A stretch of DNA of 64,000 nucleotides from Anaerocolumna chitinilytica (GTDB lineage: Bacteria; Bacillota; Clostridia; Lachnospirales; Lachnospiraceae): the NCBI RefSeq assembly GCF_014218355.1, contig NZ_AP023368.1, positions 124,001 to 188,000 of the forward strand. Reading direction: 5' to 3'. The notes beneath the pieces were generated by a model. That model did no database searches and was not told where the DNA came from. It worked only from the letters and a program-made list of their open reading frames with translations. This document shows, one piece after another, positions 35,271 to 44,895 of this stretch; positions within the stretch are counted from its first letter, which is position 1; every line of letters begins with the position of its first letter. The position numbers were made by a program, and so were the translations under genes.

Positions 35271-35374
35271 AAGGGGCTGTCATGAAAGGAAGCTCTGGAG
35301 AGATATCTTGCCTCACTCAAAAAGTGTAGTATGTCAAGACATCTCACCGGAGCCTTCTATTCCTGCAGCCCTTT
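35271..35374. repeat. ~100-bp imperfect palindrome, MITE-like or terminator
   Basis: Outer arms AAGGGGCTG and CAGCCCTT; inner arms GCTCTGGAGAGATATCTTG and CAAGACATCTCACCGGAGC (16 of 19 paired). The GGGGCTG terminus resembles ends of small insertion elements. It sits between the convergent GH20 and Fe-ADH genes, so it may also terminate transcription. Confidence 0.6.
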
Positions 35375-35408
35375 GTTATAGAAATACTTCCCTTATCTAT
35401 TTATTCTT

Positions 35409-36578
35409 TTAGCGGTAAGACGCCCTTAATATCGCAAGGCAGTCTCCTTTTGTAAGCGGAGCCGGGTCAACCTCGAATAACCCGCCCATGGTTTCATAAG
35501 CCTTCTCCACATACTTTTTCAGTTCTGCTTCTTTTATTCCGTAATCAGACATCTTAAGCTCCGAAACCCCGCAAGCCTCCTGTAATTCTGTAAGGGCATA
35601 TACAAAATCCATAGGCTCCTTCGCATCTTTCTTACCTAATGCCTTTGCCATATGAATAAGCCTATCATCACAGCTATGGGACATAGCAAAATGAGTATAA
35701 TAAGCGCGGCTTATCATTATGAGACCTGCTCCATGAGGCAGGCTTGGGTGATAAGCACTTAAAGCATGCTCTAAGGAGTGCTCGGAGGTGCAGCCGGAGG
35801 TGGATTCTACCATGCCGGATAGAGTATTGGCAAGAGCAACCTCTTCTCTGGCTTTGTCATCCTTGCCATTCTTTACGGCAGAGGGAAGGCTTCTTCCGAT
35901 TAATTCAATAGCTTTTAAGGCATACATATCACTCATAACAAAAGCAGTTTTATTGATGTACCCCTCAGTGCTATGAAATAAGGCATCAAAACCCTGATAA
36001 GCGGTCAGGTGGGGCGGAACGGTTAGCATTAAGTCCGGGTCGACAACGGAGAGAACCGGGAAAGTCTTATCATAGCCAAAGCCGATCTTTTCTTCTGTAT
36101 CTTCTTTCGTAATAACAGTCCAGGGATCAATTTCCGTACCGGTACCAGCCGTAGTAGTAATAGCTACTACAGGAAGGGGGGCATTAGGTACGGGAAGTCC
36201 TTTTCCGCTGCCACCGCCAATATAATCCCAATAGTCTCCTTCATTAGCTGCCATAACGGCAATAGACTTGGCTGAGTCAATACTGCTGCCGCCTCCAAGG
36301 CCGATGACAAAATCACAGCCCTCTTTCTTTGCAAAGGCAGCGCCTTCCATTACATGGGATTTAATTGGATTGGGAAGAATCTTATCAAATACGGCATAGG
36401 AAACATCTGCAAGGACAAGTTCTTTCTCAAGCCTGTCCAAATATCCATTTTCCCGGATTGATTTTCCGGAGGAAATCACAATAAGGGCTTTTTTTCCCGG
36501 GAGTTTTTCTAAATGAAGATTATTAAGCTGGCCCTTGCCAAATAGTAATTTCGTAGGGATAAAATAATTAAAATTCAT
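35409..36578 (-). CDS. Iron-containing alcohol dehydrogenase (butanol dehydrogenase-like)
   Basis: A 389-residue dehydrogenase. Motifs: FGKGQL start, GGGSSIDSAKSIAV, TTAGTGTEIDPWTVI, metal ligands in GFDALFHSTEG and SEHSLEHALSAYHPSLPHGAG. It resembles BdhA-type enzymes that reduce aldehydes with NAD(P)H in clostridial fermentation. ATG 36578 follows AAAAAGGATG; longer readings lack a ribosome site. Monocistronic. Confidence 0.87.
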   Translation of the reverse strand: MNFNYFIPTKLLFGKGQLNNLHLEKLPGKKALIVISSGKSIRENGYLDRLEKELVLADVSYAVFDKILPNPIKSHVMEGAAFAKKEGCDFVIGLGGGSSIDSAKSIAVMAANEGDYWDYIGGGSGKGLPVPNAPLPVVAITTTAGTGTEIDPWTVITKEDTEEKIGFGYDKTFPVLSVVDPDLMLTVPPHLTAYQGFDALFHSTEGYINKTAFVMSDMYALKAIELIGRSLPSAVKNGKDDKAREEVALANTLSGMVESTSGCTSEHSLEHALSAYHPSLPHGAGLIMISRAYYTHFAMSHSCDDRLIHMAKALGKKDAKEPMDFVYALTELQEACGVSELKMSDYGIKEAELKKYVEKAYETMGGLFEVDPAPLTKGDCLAILRASYR

Positions 36579-36922
36579 ATGCTGCATCCTTTTTCTGATT
36601 ATTTGGGTTTTTAGCCAGAAACCCATAAACTGGATATTTATTACTTTCTAGTATACGCCATAGAGTTAACTACAAGTCAAGCTTTTTTAATATGATACGT
36701 GAAACCTGCTTAAGTTCAAGTGTATGAAGTTATTATTAAAACATTCAGAGTTTCCCTAACAGATTATTATTTATTTGGATAATGATTTAAATCACCGAAT
36801 GCAGCTCAATGTTTTGATATATTAAGGGTATAAATTTCGCAGGAAAGTAATTATGGGTTTTTTACATATTACTGCTTAAAGAATATTTAACCGTCAATAA
36901 TCTGATTGGAGGACAAGTACTT
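36579..36922. other. Divergent intergenic region
   Basis: About 340 bases between the minus-strand Fe-ADH gene and the DUF1858 gene. No gene, repeat or clear operator was seen; it must hold both promoters. Confidence 0.5.
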
Positions 36923-37153
36923 ATGGAAAAGAAAATAATAGATTTAAATAAATCAGTTTATGAACTGTGCAGCAGCGATGATGCACTGCCTGAAATACTT
37001 TCAGAACTAGGGTTTACGGATATTACGAAACCCGGAATGCTTATGACGGCAGGAAGATTTATGACCCTGCCCAAAGGAGCACAGATGAAGAAAATAGACC
37101 TTTCTATCCTCAAAGAAAAGTTGATTGAGAAAGGTTATGATATCAAAGAATAG
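36923..37153 (+). CDS. DUF1858 domain protein
   Basis: A 76-residue protein of the DUF1858 family: IIDLNKSVYELC near the start, EILSELGFTDITKPGML, and KIDLSILKEKLIEKGYDI at the end. In many anaerobes it is encoded directly before a DUF438 hemerythrin-PAS protein, as here (22 bases). The pair is thought to act in sensing oxygen or nitric oxide, without a settled mechanism. Ribosome site GGAGGAC. Confidence 0.85.
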   Translation: MEKKIIDLNKSVYELCSSDDALPEILSELGFTDITKPGMLMTAGRFMTLPKGAQMKKIDLSILKEKLIEKGYDIKE

Positions 37154-37175
37154 ATAGATTAAAGGAGGATGTACT

Positions 37176-38375
37176 ATGAGCGAGAGTATTAACAACAGAG
37201 AGTATCGGCAAAAGGTACTAAAGCAGGTGATTACGGAGCTCCATGAAGGTAAGACGGTAGAAGAAGTAAAAGGTATATTTGAAGCAGCTTTTCAAGGGGT
37301 TTCGGCAACTGAAATATCAGAAGCAGAAGGAGCTTTGATGGCCGGAGGTCTTCCTGTGGAGGAAATACAGCGTCTGTGTGATGTACATGCAGCTGTTTTT
37401 AAGGGTTCCATTGAAGAAATTCACCAGCCCACAGACCAGACCCAGATACCGGGGCATCCGGCCAATACTTTAATCAGAGAAAATCGCGTTATTGAGAAAA
37501 TCATAGAAAAGGAATTAAGACCTTACTTAAAAGAGGATACAAAAGAAAACCTATCAAATGTTGCTAACGGCCTTCAAAAGTTATCTTCCATTGATGTTCA
37601 TTATCTGCGAAAGGAGAATCTTATCTTTCCTTATATGGAAAAGTACGGGATTACCGCACCGCCTAAAGTAATGTGGGGTGTAGATGATGAAATCCGGGAC
37701 ATGATAAAAGAACTGCAGAATAATCTGAACAACCTGGAGTGGGTACAGATACAGGAAAAAGCAGAAGAGGCTATCACAAAAATTACAGAAATGATTTTTA
37801 AGGAAGAGAATATACTGCTGCCCATGCTTTTAGAAACACTTACACAGGATGAATGGAAGAAGATTGCCGCAGAGAGCGGTGAACTGGGGTACCTGGTAGA
37901 GAAGGTTCCGGCATGGAATCCGGTGGAGGAATACCAGCCGGCTGTCAAAGAGGAGAAAAGCCAGGCAGGTGTTATAACGATGCCAACAGGTGTATTCCAC
38001 TTAGAAGAGCTTGTCCGCATGCTGGATACGCTGCCCTTTGATATTACCTTTGTAGATAAGAATGATGTGGTGAAATACTTTTCACAGGGTCCTGACAGAG
38101 TATTCCCGCGTACAAAAGCTGTTATCGGACGGAATGTATCCAATTGTCATCCACCGGCCAGTGTGCATATTGTGGAGCAGCTGGTAGCTGATTTTAAGAG
38201 CGGTAAGAAGGATAATGAGGACTTTTGGATTAAGATGAAGGATAAATATATTCTAATCCGTTATTTCGCAGTTCGCAGCGAAGGGGGAGAATTCCTCGGA
38301 GTACTGGAGGTAACCCAGGATATTAAACCCATACAGGAAATTACCGGTGAGAAAAGACTGGTTGGTCCCGAGTAA
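37176..38375 (+). CDS. DUF438-hemerythrin-PAS protein
   Basis: A 399-residue cytosolic protein. Domains in order: DUF438 (about 10-80), hemerythrin HHE four-helix bundle (about 90-225; His/Glu ligands in HPANTLIRENRVIE, DVHYLRKENLIFP and FKEENILLPM), PAS domain (about 270-395). Hemerythrin domains bind a di-iron centre and oxygen or NO, and PAS domains sense small ligands. Together with DUF1858 this suggests an oxidative/nitrosative sensor or scavenger. Ribosome site AAAGGAGG. Confidence 0.88.
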   Translation: MSESINNREYRQKVLKQVITELHEGKTVEEVKGIFEAAFQGVSATEISEAEGALMAGGLPVEEIQRLCDVHAAVFKGSIEEIHQPTDQTQIPGHPANTLIRENRVIEKIIEKELRPYLKEDTKENLSNVANGLQKLSSIDVHYLRKENLIFPYMEKYGITAPPKVMWGVDDEIRDMIKELQNNLNNLEWVQIQEKAEEAITKITEMIFKEENILLPMLLETLTQDEWKKIAAESGELGYLVEKVPAWNPVEEYQPAVKEEKSQAGVITMPTGVFHLEELVRMLDTLPFDITFVDKNDVVKYFSQGPDRVFPRTKAVIGRNVSNCHPPASVHIVEQLVADFKSGKKDNEDFWIKMKDKYILIRYFAVRSEGGEFLGVLEVTQDIKPIQEITGEKRLVGPE

Positions 38376-38408
38376 TTTCCAGCAACTAGATATAACTTAT
38401 AAGACGGT

Positions 38409-38951
38409 TCAGATAACAGGGGTCAGTTCACCTGTCAGAGAATCGATTATCAAGCCATGTACAATAACACCTTCTGGAACCAGGGGGTGTTTTTTGATTT
38501 GCTCTACAGACTTTTTGATGGATTCATCCAGATTCTTAAAGCCTCCCAGCCAGGAATTAAAATCAATGCCGCAATATTCCAGCATATTAATATTCTCTTG
38601 GGAGATTCCACGTGTTTTCATCTTTTCCAGAAGCTTATGGCTGTCCGTATGTCTGGCACCACAGTCGGTATGCCCAATAACAAGAATCTCTTCCACGCCC
38701 AGCTCATAAATTCCGATTAAAAGACTTCGCATAGCACTTCCAAAAGGATGGGATATGATTCCGCCGGCATTTTTAATAAATTTGGCATCACCGTTCTTTA
38801 GGCCTAAAGCCGCCGGAAGCAGCTTGGTAAGCCTTGTGTCCATACAAGAGACAATGGCAAGCTTCTTATCGGGGAACTTACTGGTGATAAACTGTTCATA
38901 TTCTTTTTTTTCAACAAAAGCCCGGTTGTACTCCAATATTTCATCTATCAT
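38409..38951 (-). CDS. Beta-carbonic anhydrase
   Basis: A 180-residue zinc enzyme that interconverts CO2 and bicarbonate. Motifs: CMDTR (zinc Cys and Asp-Arg dyad) and HTDCG (zinc His and Cys). It belongs to the short, clade-B-like group common in Firmicutes and archaea. The start 38951 follows GGAAAGGGTGGAG; a longer reading is unlikely. It is convergent with the DUF438 gene at 34 bases. Confidence 0.9.
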   Translation of the reverse strand: MIDEILEYNRAFVEKKEYEQFITSKFPDKKLAIVSCMDTRLTKLLPAALGLKNGDAKFIKNAGGIISHPFGSAMRSLLIGIYELGVEEILVIGHTDCGARHTDSHKLLEKMKTRGISQENINMLEYCGIDFNSWLGGFKNLDESIKKSVEQIKKHPLVPEGVIVHGLIIDSLTGELTPVI

Positions 38952-39069
38952 AATGATACTCCACCCTTTCCATCTGCAAGCTGTGCAGCCCAAGCACTTA
39001 TATCATAATTATATACCCAAAATTTCAGGTAAGCTTGCAGAATCTAAAAGAAAAGGGTTATTGCTGCTA

Positions 39070-39954
39070 TTAAAGGGTTCCGGCTTTGGCTTTTAACAAA
39101 GTATCAATATCCAGCTTGTGCATCTGAAGAGATGCGGCTGTCACCCGTTGAATCTCTTCTTCGCTGCCACTGAAATAGATTTCACCAAGATTTTCAGGAA
39201 CAATCTGCCAGGACACATTGAAAGTATCCTTTACCCAGCCGCACTGCTCGGCTTCCGGCACGAAGGAAAGCTTATTATGGTAATAATCGATTTCCTCCTG
39301 GTCTTTGCAGGGAATCATAAAGGAGATTGCTTCGTTGAAGGTGTAATCTCCTTCGTAGCCGTTATCCATTAATATAAATTCCGTTCCCAGGAGACTGATT
39401 TCAGAATAATTGATGATGGCTTTACTGTTAGGTGCTTCACCTTGCTTATACCGATTTACAAATTTCAGTTGAGATTCTTTAAAGATAGAGCCGTATAAAG
39501 AGAGAGCTTCTTCGGTTCTTCCGCATACATCTGACGTGAACAGCAGAACCGGTCTGATCTTCTGTGATACCTCCTCTGGCTGGTACATTAACTGCCAGTT
39601 CAATCCGTAACGGTCCGCCACCCATGCATAATGTTCACTAAAGGGGTATTCGCCAAGAGGCATAAGCTCACTTCCGCCCTGCATAAATGCCCCGTGGAGC
39701 TTGTCCACTTCTTCTCTTGTCCGGCAGGAAACCATAAAAGAGATAGAAGGATTGAACTTAAAATAAGGACCGGCACTGATGGCATTCATAGTAAGACCAG
39801 AAAGCTTGAATTCTACGGATTCTGCATCTCCGGAAGGGGTATCCGGAATAGTTACAACCTCTGTTATACTGGAATCTTCAAAAAGTTCAGTATACCAGGT
39901 AACAGCTTCTAATGCTTCTGTGTCAAACCAAAGATGGGGAGTTATATTCTGCAT
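39070..39954 (-). CDS. Two-domain VOC (PhnB-like) protein
   Basis: A 294-residue protein with two repeated vicinal-oxygen-chelate domains. Each starts with a similar pattern: ITPHLWFDTEALEAVTWYTELF… and RPVLLFTSDVCGRTEEALSLYGSIF…, and each ends with a GLNWQLMY/FNVSWQIVP motif. Family members are often annotated as 3-demethylubiquinone methyltransferase-like, but are really VOC superfamily proteins of unclear role. ATG 39954 is preferred; ATG 39993 is possible. Confidence 0.78.
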   Translation of the reverse strand: MQNITPHLWFDTEALEAVTWYTELFEDSSITEVVTIPDTPSGDAESVEFKLSGLTMNAISAGPYFKFNPSISFMVSCRTREEVDKLHGAFMQGGSELMPLGEYPFSEHYAWVADRYGLNWQLMYQPEEVSQKIRPVLLFTSDVCGRTEEALSLYGSIFKESQLKFVNRYKQGEAPNSKAIINYSEISLLGTEFILMDNGYEGDYTFNEAISFMIPCKDQEEIDYYHNKLSFVPEAEQCGWVKDTFNVSWQIVPENLGEIYFSGSEEEIQRVTAASLQMHKLDIDTLLKAKAGTL

Positions 39955-40271
39955 ACTTTCACACTTATCCTTTCTTTTATTAATTTCATTCATGGTTAAG
40001 TATAGCCGGTACCAACGTGCCGCAAACCCAAAAACGGAATGAGAGGTAAAGAAAAACACCGGGATATCTCACATCGGTGTTATAAGTTCTGTCTTATTCT
40101 GTTGCAAATTCTGTAATGGACTTTTAAACAGCCTCAAGATAATATAGGACTAATCTGGGGCGCACTATAAACATATGATATCTTATCTGTAAGAAAAAGT
40201 CTATATTTTTTTAGAATTCCCGTTATAATTTATCCTACTGGCGGCCAGTTAATTTAACAACATACATGTTA

Positions 40272-40352
40272 GGTTGAAAAAAACATAAGATGTTTTTTCA
40301 ACTACGGATAAGGAATATCAAATCAAAGATTTGATATCCACGAAAGGAGTTA
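40272..40352 (+). repeat. Single copy of the 79-bp double-hairpin repeat
   Basis: Same architecture as 8565-8643 in opposite orientation. Hairpin A is GTTGAAAAAAACAT…ATGTTTTTTCAAC, then ACGGATAAGG, then hairpin B, then ACGAAAGGAGTTA, followed two bases later by the ATG of the flavin reductase-like gene. A TTA triplet flanks it on both sides. In hairpin B one arm has TATCC instead of TATTC. Confidence 0.9.
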
Positions 40353-40354
40353 TT

Positions 40355-40948
40355 ATGAACAAAATAGCAGTAAAAAATTATCCTATGGTCAATCCAACAC
40401 CGGTGGTTATTATTGGTGCAATGGTTAATGGACAGGCCAATTATACAACTATTGGAGCTTTTGGAGTAGTATGCATGGAACCCGTTTTCTATATTTCCCT
40501 AAAGAGCACACACCATAGTACGATGGGAATAAAAGAATCCGGCTATTTCAGTATTAACCTGCCATCCGCCGATATGGTTCAAAAAACGGATTATGCAGGA
40601 ATGGTATCAGGTAAGAGCACGAATAAGTCTAGTCTCTTTACTACCGTATTCGAGGAACAGGGAGAAGTTCCGTTAATCGAAGAGGCACCTATGAATTATA
40701 TATGTAAAGTTATCCAGACCACAACCGTACATGGCTTTGAGGTATTCTTTGGAGAGATTGTATCTACCTACGCGAAAGAAGAATGCTTAACGGAAGGGAC
40801 CATAGACCCACTCAAAGTCAATCCGCTGTTATTGATGGGAATGCAGTATTATAACCTTAAGCAGCCGGTGGGAGGTGTTTTCAAAGAAGGGCTTGCATTG
40901 AAAAAGAATCTTGACATACCGGATACAGCAAATCCCCATCTGATGTAA
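40355..40948 (+). CDS. Flavin reductase/flavoredoxin family protein
   Basis: A 197-residue FMN-binding protein. Flavin reductase-domain features: NPTPVVIIGAMVNGQANYTTIG near the start, FYISLKSTHHSTMGIKESGYFSINLPS, and a HGFEVFFGEIV segment. Members transfer electrons from NAD(P)H-reduced flavin in anaerobes. The ribosome site AAAGGAG is part of the dispersed 79-bp repeat. Start 40355 chosen for that reason; a TTG 24 bases upstream lies inside the repeat. Confidence 0.85.
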   Translation: MNKIAVKNYPMVNPTPVVIIGAMVNGQANYTTIGAFGVVCMEPVFYISLKSTHHSTMGIKESGYFSINLPSADMVQKTDYAGMVSGKSTNKSSLFTTVFEEQGEVPLIEEAPMNYICKVIQTTTVHGFEVFFGEIVSTYAKEECLTEGTIDPLKVNPLLLMGMQYYNLKQPVGGVFKEGLALKKNLDIPDTANPHLM

Positions 40949-41096
40949 GCAAGATGTAAAACAGGGAAATAAAAGCAAATACATGATATTCTAACAATAT
41001 TCATCAAATGCGGAACCTTTTTTTCTACCCTTCATACTATGGAATTAGTTTTATTTAAGAAAGTTAAATTAATCTAAAACCTGGGAGGGCGATTTT

Positions 41097-41321
41097 ATGA
41101 CAAAGCTAACAGATATATCAGTAGGAAGACACACGACAGTCCTGGAATTAAAAGCATCTGATTTATTGCGTGAGAGAATGCTTGCACTTGGTCTTACAAG
41201 AGGGGCCAGAATTGAGGTTATACGTAGAGGCCCTTCCGGTGATCCAACAGTTTACGGTATCAGAGGAACCATGATTGCACTGCGAAGAGAAGAAGCAGAT
41301 TTGATCAGTGTCATCGAATAG
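41097..41321 (+). CDS. feoA: Ferrous iron transport protein A
   Basis: A 74-residue SH3-like cytosolic protein that supports the ferrous iron permease FeoB. Typical pattern: LTDISVGRHTTVLEL, RERMLALGLTRGARIEVIRRGP, and GTMIALRREEADLI. Ribosome site GGGAGGG. It lies 110 bases before feoB. A Fur box is not obvious in the upstream region. Confidence 0.92.
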   Translation: MTKLTDISVGRHTTVLELKASDLLRERMLALGLTRGARIEVIRRGPSGDPTVYGIRGTMIALRREEADLISVIE

Positions 41322-41431
41322 CGGGAAGACGAAAGCCGCATATATCCTACACAAGTTTGAGCCAATGAAAGTTTTGAATCAAACTTCATGTGAAGCCAGA
41401 AACCATTTGTTGAAATAAAGGGAGGAATATC

Positions 41432-43552
41432 ATGGGTCTAACCTATCAATCGACCCAAAATAGTGCAATGACGGATCTCTATCATGTGGAGAGAAAAGAG
41501 GGACAGTATGTCATTGCCTTGGCGGGGAACCCCAATACCGGAAAGAGCACGGTATTTAATGAGCTTACAGGACTGCATCAGCATACCGGCAATTGGCCCG
41601 GGAAAACAGTTGTCAACGCAAGAGGAGAGTTCACCTACGGAGGAAAAGAAAATATACTGGTAGACTTACCGGGAACATATTCACTTTTTGCCTCTTCGGT
41701 AGAAGAAGAGGTCGCCAGGGATTTTATTTGCTTTGGCGGGTCCGATGCAGTAATTGTAGTGACTGATGCAACTTGTCTTGAACGTAACTTAAATTTGGCT
41801 TTTCAGGTAATGGAGCTTACGACTAAGGTTGTGTTATGCATTAATCTGATAGATGAAGCAAAAAAGAAAAGAATTTATATTGATGGAAAAGGGATTGAAA
41901 AAGAACTCGGAATTCCGGTGGTTATGTGTGCTGCCAGAAGCGGCATAGGCATGACAGAGCTAAAAGAAGCAGTTATCAAAGTGGCAAGGGGGGAGGTTAC
42001 ACCGGCTCCGAAGCTGGTAGAATATAGTCCTAAGGTAGAAAAGTATATCCATGAACTGCACTCCAAGCTTTCGGATATCTGTGACGGAGTCCCGGCTAGA
42101 TGGCTGGCTCTTCGGATGTTAGACGGAGATGAAAAACTCTATCAGACGATGGCTTCCCATATTGGAGGCGAACGTTTGGAGGAAACGGTTCAGGCCGCAG
42201 GAATTAATGTGGGAGAAGTACAGTTTGAGAAGGAGATGCTAAGGGATGAAATATCCGAAGCCATCTATCGTAAGATAGAAGAGCTAAAGGGAAAATACAT
42301 GAACGAGGAAAGTGCCTCCAATGAGAGGGACAGAAAAATTGATAATATAGTCACTTCCAGGCGATTTGGAATACCGATTATGTTTTTATGCCTGGCGGTA
42401 GTATTTTGGATTACCATAGCCGGAGCGAATGTTCCGTCGGCACTCTTAGCTGCTTTTTTATTCGGATTAGAAGATAAGTTTATACAGCTTTTTCACTTTC
42501 TCCATGTAGCTGACTGGATGACCGGAGTTGTAATTCTTGGCTTGTACCGGACATTGGCCTGGGTAGTATCTGTTATGCTCCCTCCCATGGCAATCTTTTT
42601 TCCGCTCTTTACTATTCTGGAAGACTTAGGCTTTCTGCCAAGAGTCGCCTTTAATATGGATCACCTGTTTAAGAGAGCCTGTGCCCATGGTAAGCAGTGC
42701 CTTACGATGATAATGGGATTTGGCTGTAATGCCGCAGGTATCGTATCCTGCCGAATCATTGAATCCCCAAGAGAGAGAATGATTGCGATATTAACCAACA
42801 ATTTTGTCCCCTGTAACGGCAGATTCCCCACCCTCATAGCTATTGCCAGTGTATTCCTGATAACAGGCTCCTCCGGCGGTATCGTTCCTGCACTGGCAGT
42901 AAGCTTTATGATAGTAATCGGGATAGGAGTTACTCTCTTAGTATCCTTTCTATTATCAAAGACCATACTCAAAGGAATTCCTTCCACCTTTACCCTGGAG
43001 CTTCCGCCTTACAGAGTGCCAAAAATAGGAAGAGTATTGTATACTTCCATGATTGACAGGTCGATATTTGTATTAAAGAGAGCTGTAGTAGTCGCAGCCC
43101 CTGCGGGAGCGGTCATCTGGATATTGGCTAACGTCAGTATAGGGGATGCAAGCCTGCTGACCCACATGGCGGAATTTTTCGACCCTTTTGCAAAGGTTAT
43201 AGGATTAGATGGTTTTATTCTGCTGGCATTCATATTGGGTTTACCGGCAAACGAAATCGTATTGCCCATTCTTTTAATGGCGTATCTGGCCAATGGTTCT
43301 ATGATGGAATATGACAGCCTTAAAGCCTTAAGGACAGTATTAACGGACAACGGCTGGACATATCTGACCGCTCTGAATACCATGTTATTTAGTCTGCTGC
43401 ATTGGCCCTGTGCCACCACCTTAATGACAATCCGCAAGGAAACCGGTAGTGTAAAGTGGACGATTGTATCTGCTGTGCTGCCTACTGCAATAGCGATTCT
43501 GGTATGCTTTACTACCACCTGTATAGCAAAACTAATATATCTGATTTTCTAA
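41432..43552 (+). CDS. feoB: Ferrous iron transport protein B
   Basis: A 706-residue membrane Fe2+ transporter with N-terminal G domain: GNPNTGKST (G1), DLPGTYSL (G3), NLIDEAKKK (G4 variant NLID). After a GDI-like helical domain (about 190-280) come the gate motifs with conserved cysteines (FGCNAAGI, NFVPCNGRFP) and about eight helices; a late WPCATT is present. Ribosome site GGGAGG. Paired with feoA. Confidence 0.95.
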   Translation: MGLTYQSTQNSAMTDLYHVERKEGQYVIALAGNPNTGKSTVFNELTGLHQHTGNWPGKTVVNARGEFTYGGKENILVDLPGTYSLFASSVEEEVARDFICFGGSDAVIVVTDATCLERNLNLAFQVMELTTKVVLCINLIDEAKKKRIYIDGKGIEKELGIPVVMCAARSGIGMTELKEAVIKVARGEVTPAPKLVEYSPKVEKYIHELHSKLSDICDGVPARWLALRMLDGDEKLYQTMASHIGGERLEETVQAAGINVGEVQFEKEMLRDEISEAIYRKIEELKGKYMNEESASNERDRKIDNIVTSRRFGIPIMFLCLAVVFWITIAGANVPSALLAAFLFGLEDKFIQLFHFLHVADWMTGVVILGLYRTLAWVVSVMLPPMAIFFPLFTILEDLGFLPRVAFNMDHLFKRACAHGKQCLTMIMGFGCNAAGIVSCRIIESPRERMIAILTNNFVPCNGRFPTLIAIASVFLITGSSGGIVPALAVSFMIVIGIGVTLLVSFLLSKTILKGIPSTFTLELPPYRVPKIGRVLYTSMIDRSIFVLKRAVVVAAPAGAVIWILANVSIGDASLLTHMAEFFDPFAKVIGLDGFILLAFILGLPANEIVLPILLMAYLANGSMMEYDSLKALRTVLTDNGWTYLTALNTMLFSLLHWPCATTLMTIRKETGSVKWTIVSAVLPTAIAILVCFTTTCIAKLIYLIF

Positions 43553-43660
43553 TATTTGGTTTAAAAGTATCGCTAAGACAGTTCTTCAAAATAAAATTTA
43601 AAATATCATCATAACATAGCAAACAAAAACAGATAATAGACAATGAAAGGAAGTGATTGT

Positions 43661-44893
43661 ATGTTTGTTATTACAGATAAAAATACGGAAATACCCATTA
43701 AGGTGTGGTTAAAGAGTGAGGAGAGTATAGAGAAAGGTTGTCTGGAGCAGGCATATAATCTATCCAAATTGCCTTTTTTGCACCAGTGGGTATCTCTTAT
43801 GCCGGATACCCATGTCGGCATGGGAATGCCAATCGGCGGAGTTATTGCGGCAAAGGACACTATTATACCCAATGCAGTCGGAGTGGATATAGGCTGCGGT
43901 ATGGCGTTTGCTGGGACTAATATCCGGACGGAAGAGATTAAGAACATACAGACCGGAAGCGGAAGCTTGGTTCAGGCTATGGTAGGAGATATTCTAAGAA
44001 ATGTACCCACCGGATTTAAACATCATACCCATGAGCAGCCTTGCAATACTCTGGAGAGAGCCTTTGAGGAGCTTTCCAAATATGAAGAAAACGCTGAGCT
44101 GTTGGGACAGCTGGAAGCAGGCTTCTATCAGGTGGGTACTCTTGGAGGCGGTAATCATTTTATCGAGTTGCAGGAGGATGATGAAGGATATCTTAGTATT
44201 ATGATACACTCTGGAAGCCGTAACTTCGGAAAGCAGATATGTGATACTTTTCATCAGAAGGCCAGAGATTTGAATCAGAAATGGCATAGTCAGATTCCGG
44301 ATGAATACCGCCTTGCTTTTCTGCCTGTGGATACCAAAGAAGGAAGGCAATATATTAACTGGATGAATCTTGCACTAGACTTTGCAGAGGAAAACAGACT
44401 TCGTATGATGCTGGCGGTAAAAGCTATTTTAGATAAATGGATTGGGAAGTATACTGGAATACAGGTTGAATATACCATGGAAATTGACTGCCACCACAAT
44501 TATGCAGCACTGGAAAACCACTACGGTAAGGAGGTATGGGTCCACCGTAAAGGAGCTACAAGAGCAAACGACGGAGAACTGGCAGTTATTCCGGGAGCCA
44601 TGGGGTCTTACAGCTATGTGGTGGAAGGACTGGGAAATGAATTGAGCTTTCGTTCCTCTTCCCATGGGGCAGGCAGAAGATATTCCAGAAAAGGTGCCAT
44701 GGAAAACTTCACTGCGGAAGAAGTTATGAATGACTTGCAAAAGCAAGGTGTTACCTTAGGGAAACTTAAAAAAAGTGATGTAGCTGAGGAAAGCCGCTTT
44801 GCCTATAAAGATATTGATGAAGTGATGGAAAACCAGAAAGACCTGGTAAGGCCGGTAAAACGGTTGAAAACAGTCGGCGTTGTCAAAGGTTAG
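43661..44893 (+). CDS. rtcB: RNA-splicing ligase RtcB
   Basis: A 410-residue GTP- and Mn2+-dependent RNA ligase joining 2',3'-cyclic phosphate and 5'-OH ends. Metal and guanylylation motifs: VDIGCGM (Cys79), GGGNHFIEL, HSGSRNFGK and SHGAGRRYSR. The ATG 43661 follows AAAGGAAG; an upstream ATG overlaps that site. The last 57 bases are duplicated at 47019-47076, and the natural terminator seems to be the hairpin at 47097, separated by an inserted TetR/SDR segment. Confidence 0.92.
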   Translation: MFVITDKNTEIPIKVWLKSEESIEKGCLEQAYNLSKLPFLHQWVSLMPDTHVGMGMPIGGVIAAKDTIIPNAVGVDIGCGMAFAGTNIRTEEIKNIQTGSGSLVQAMVGDILRNVPTGFKHHTHEQPCNTLERAFEELSKYEENAELLGQLEAGFYQVGTLGGGNHFIELQEDDEGYLSIMIHSGSRNFGKQICDTFHQKARDLNQKWHSQIPDEYRLAFLPVDTKEGRQYINWMNLALDFAEENRLRMMLAVKAILDKWIGKYTGIQVEYTMEIDCHHNYAALENHYGKEVWVHRKGATRANDGELAVIPGAMGSYSYVVEGLGNELSFRSSSHGAGRRYSRKGAMENFTAEEVMNDLQKQGVTLGKLKKSDVAEESRFAYKDIDEVMENQKDLVRPVKRLKTVGVVKG

Positions 44894-44895
44894 TA
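44837..44895 (+). repeat. Left direct repeat of the TetR/SDR island (rtcB 3' end)
   Basis: 59 bases at the end of rtcB (AAAGACCTGGTAAGGCCGG … CAAAGGTTAGTA) repeated at 47019-47076 with two mismatches and one missing base. Confidence 0.9.

Noticed and set aside
35165..35347. Minus-strand open frame with repeated FANVS
   Set aside because: Produced by the 15-bp minisatellite; no ribosome site or similarity.
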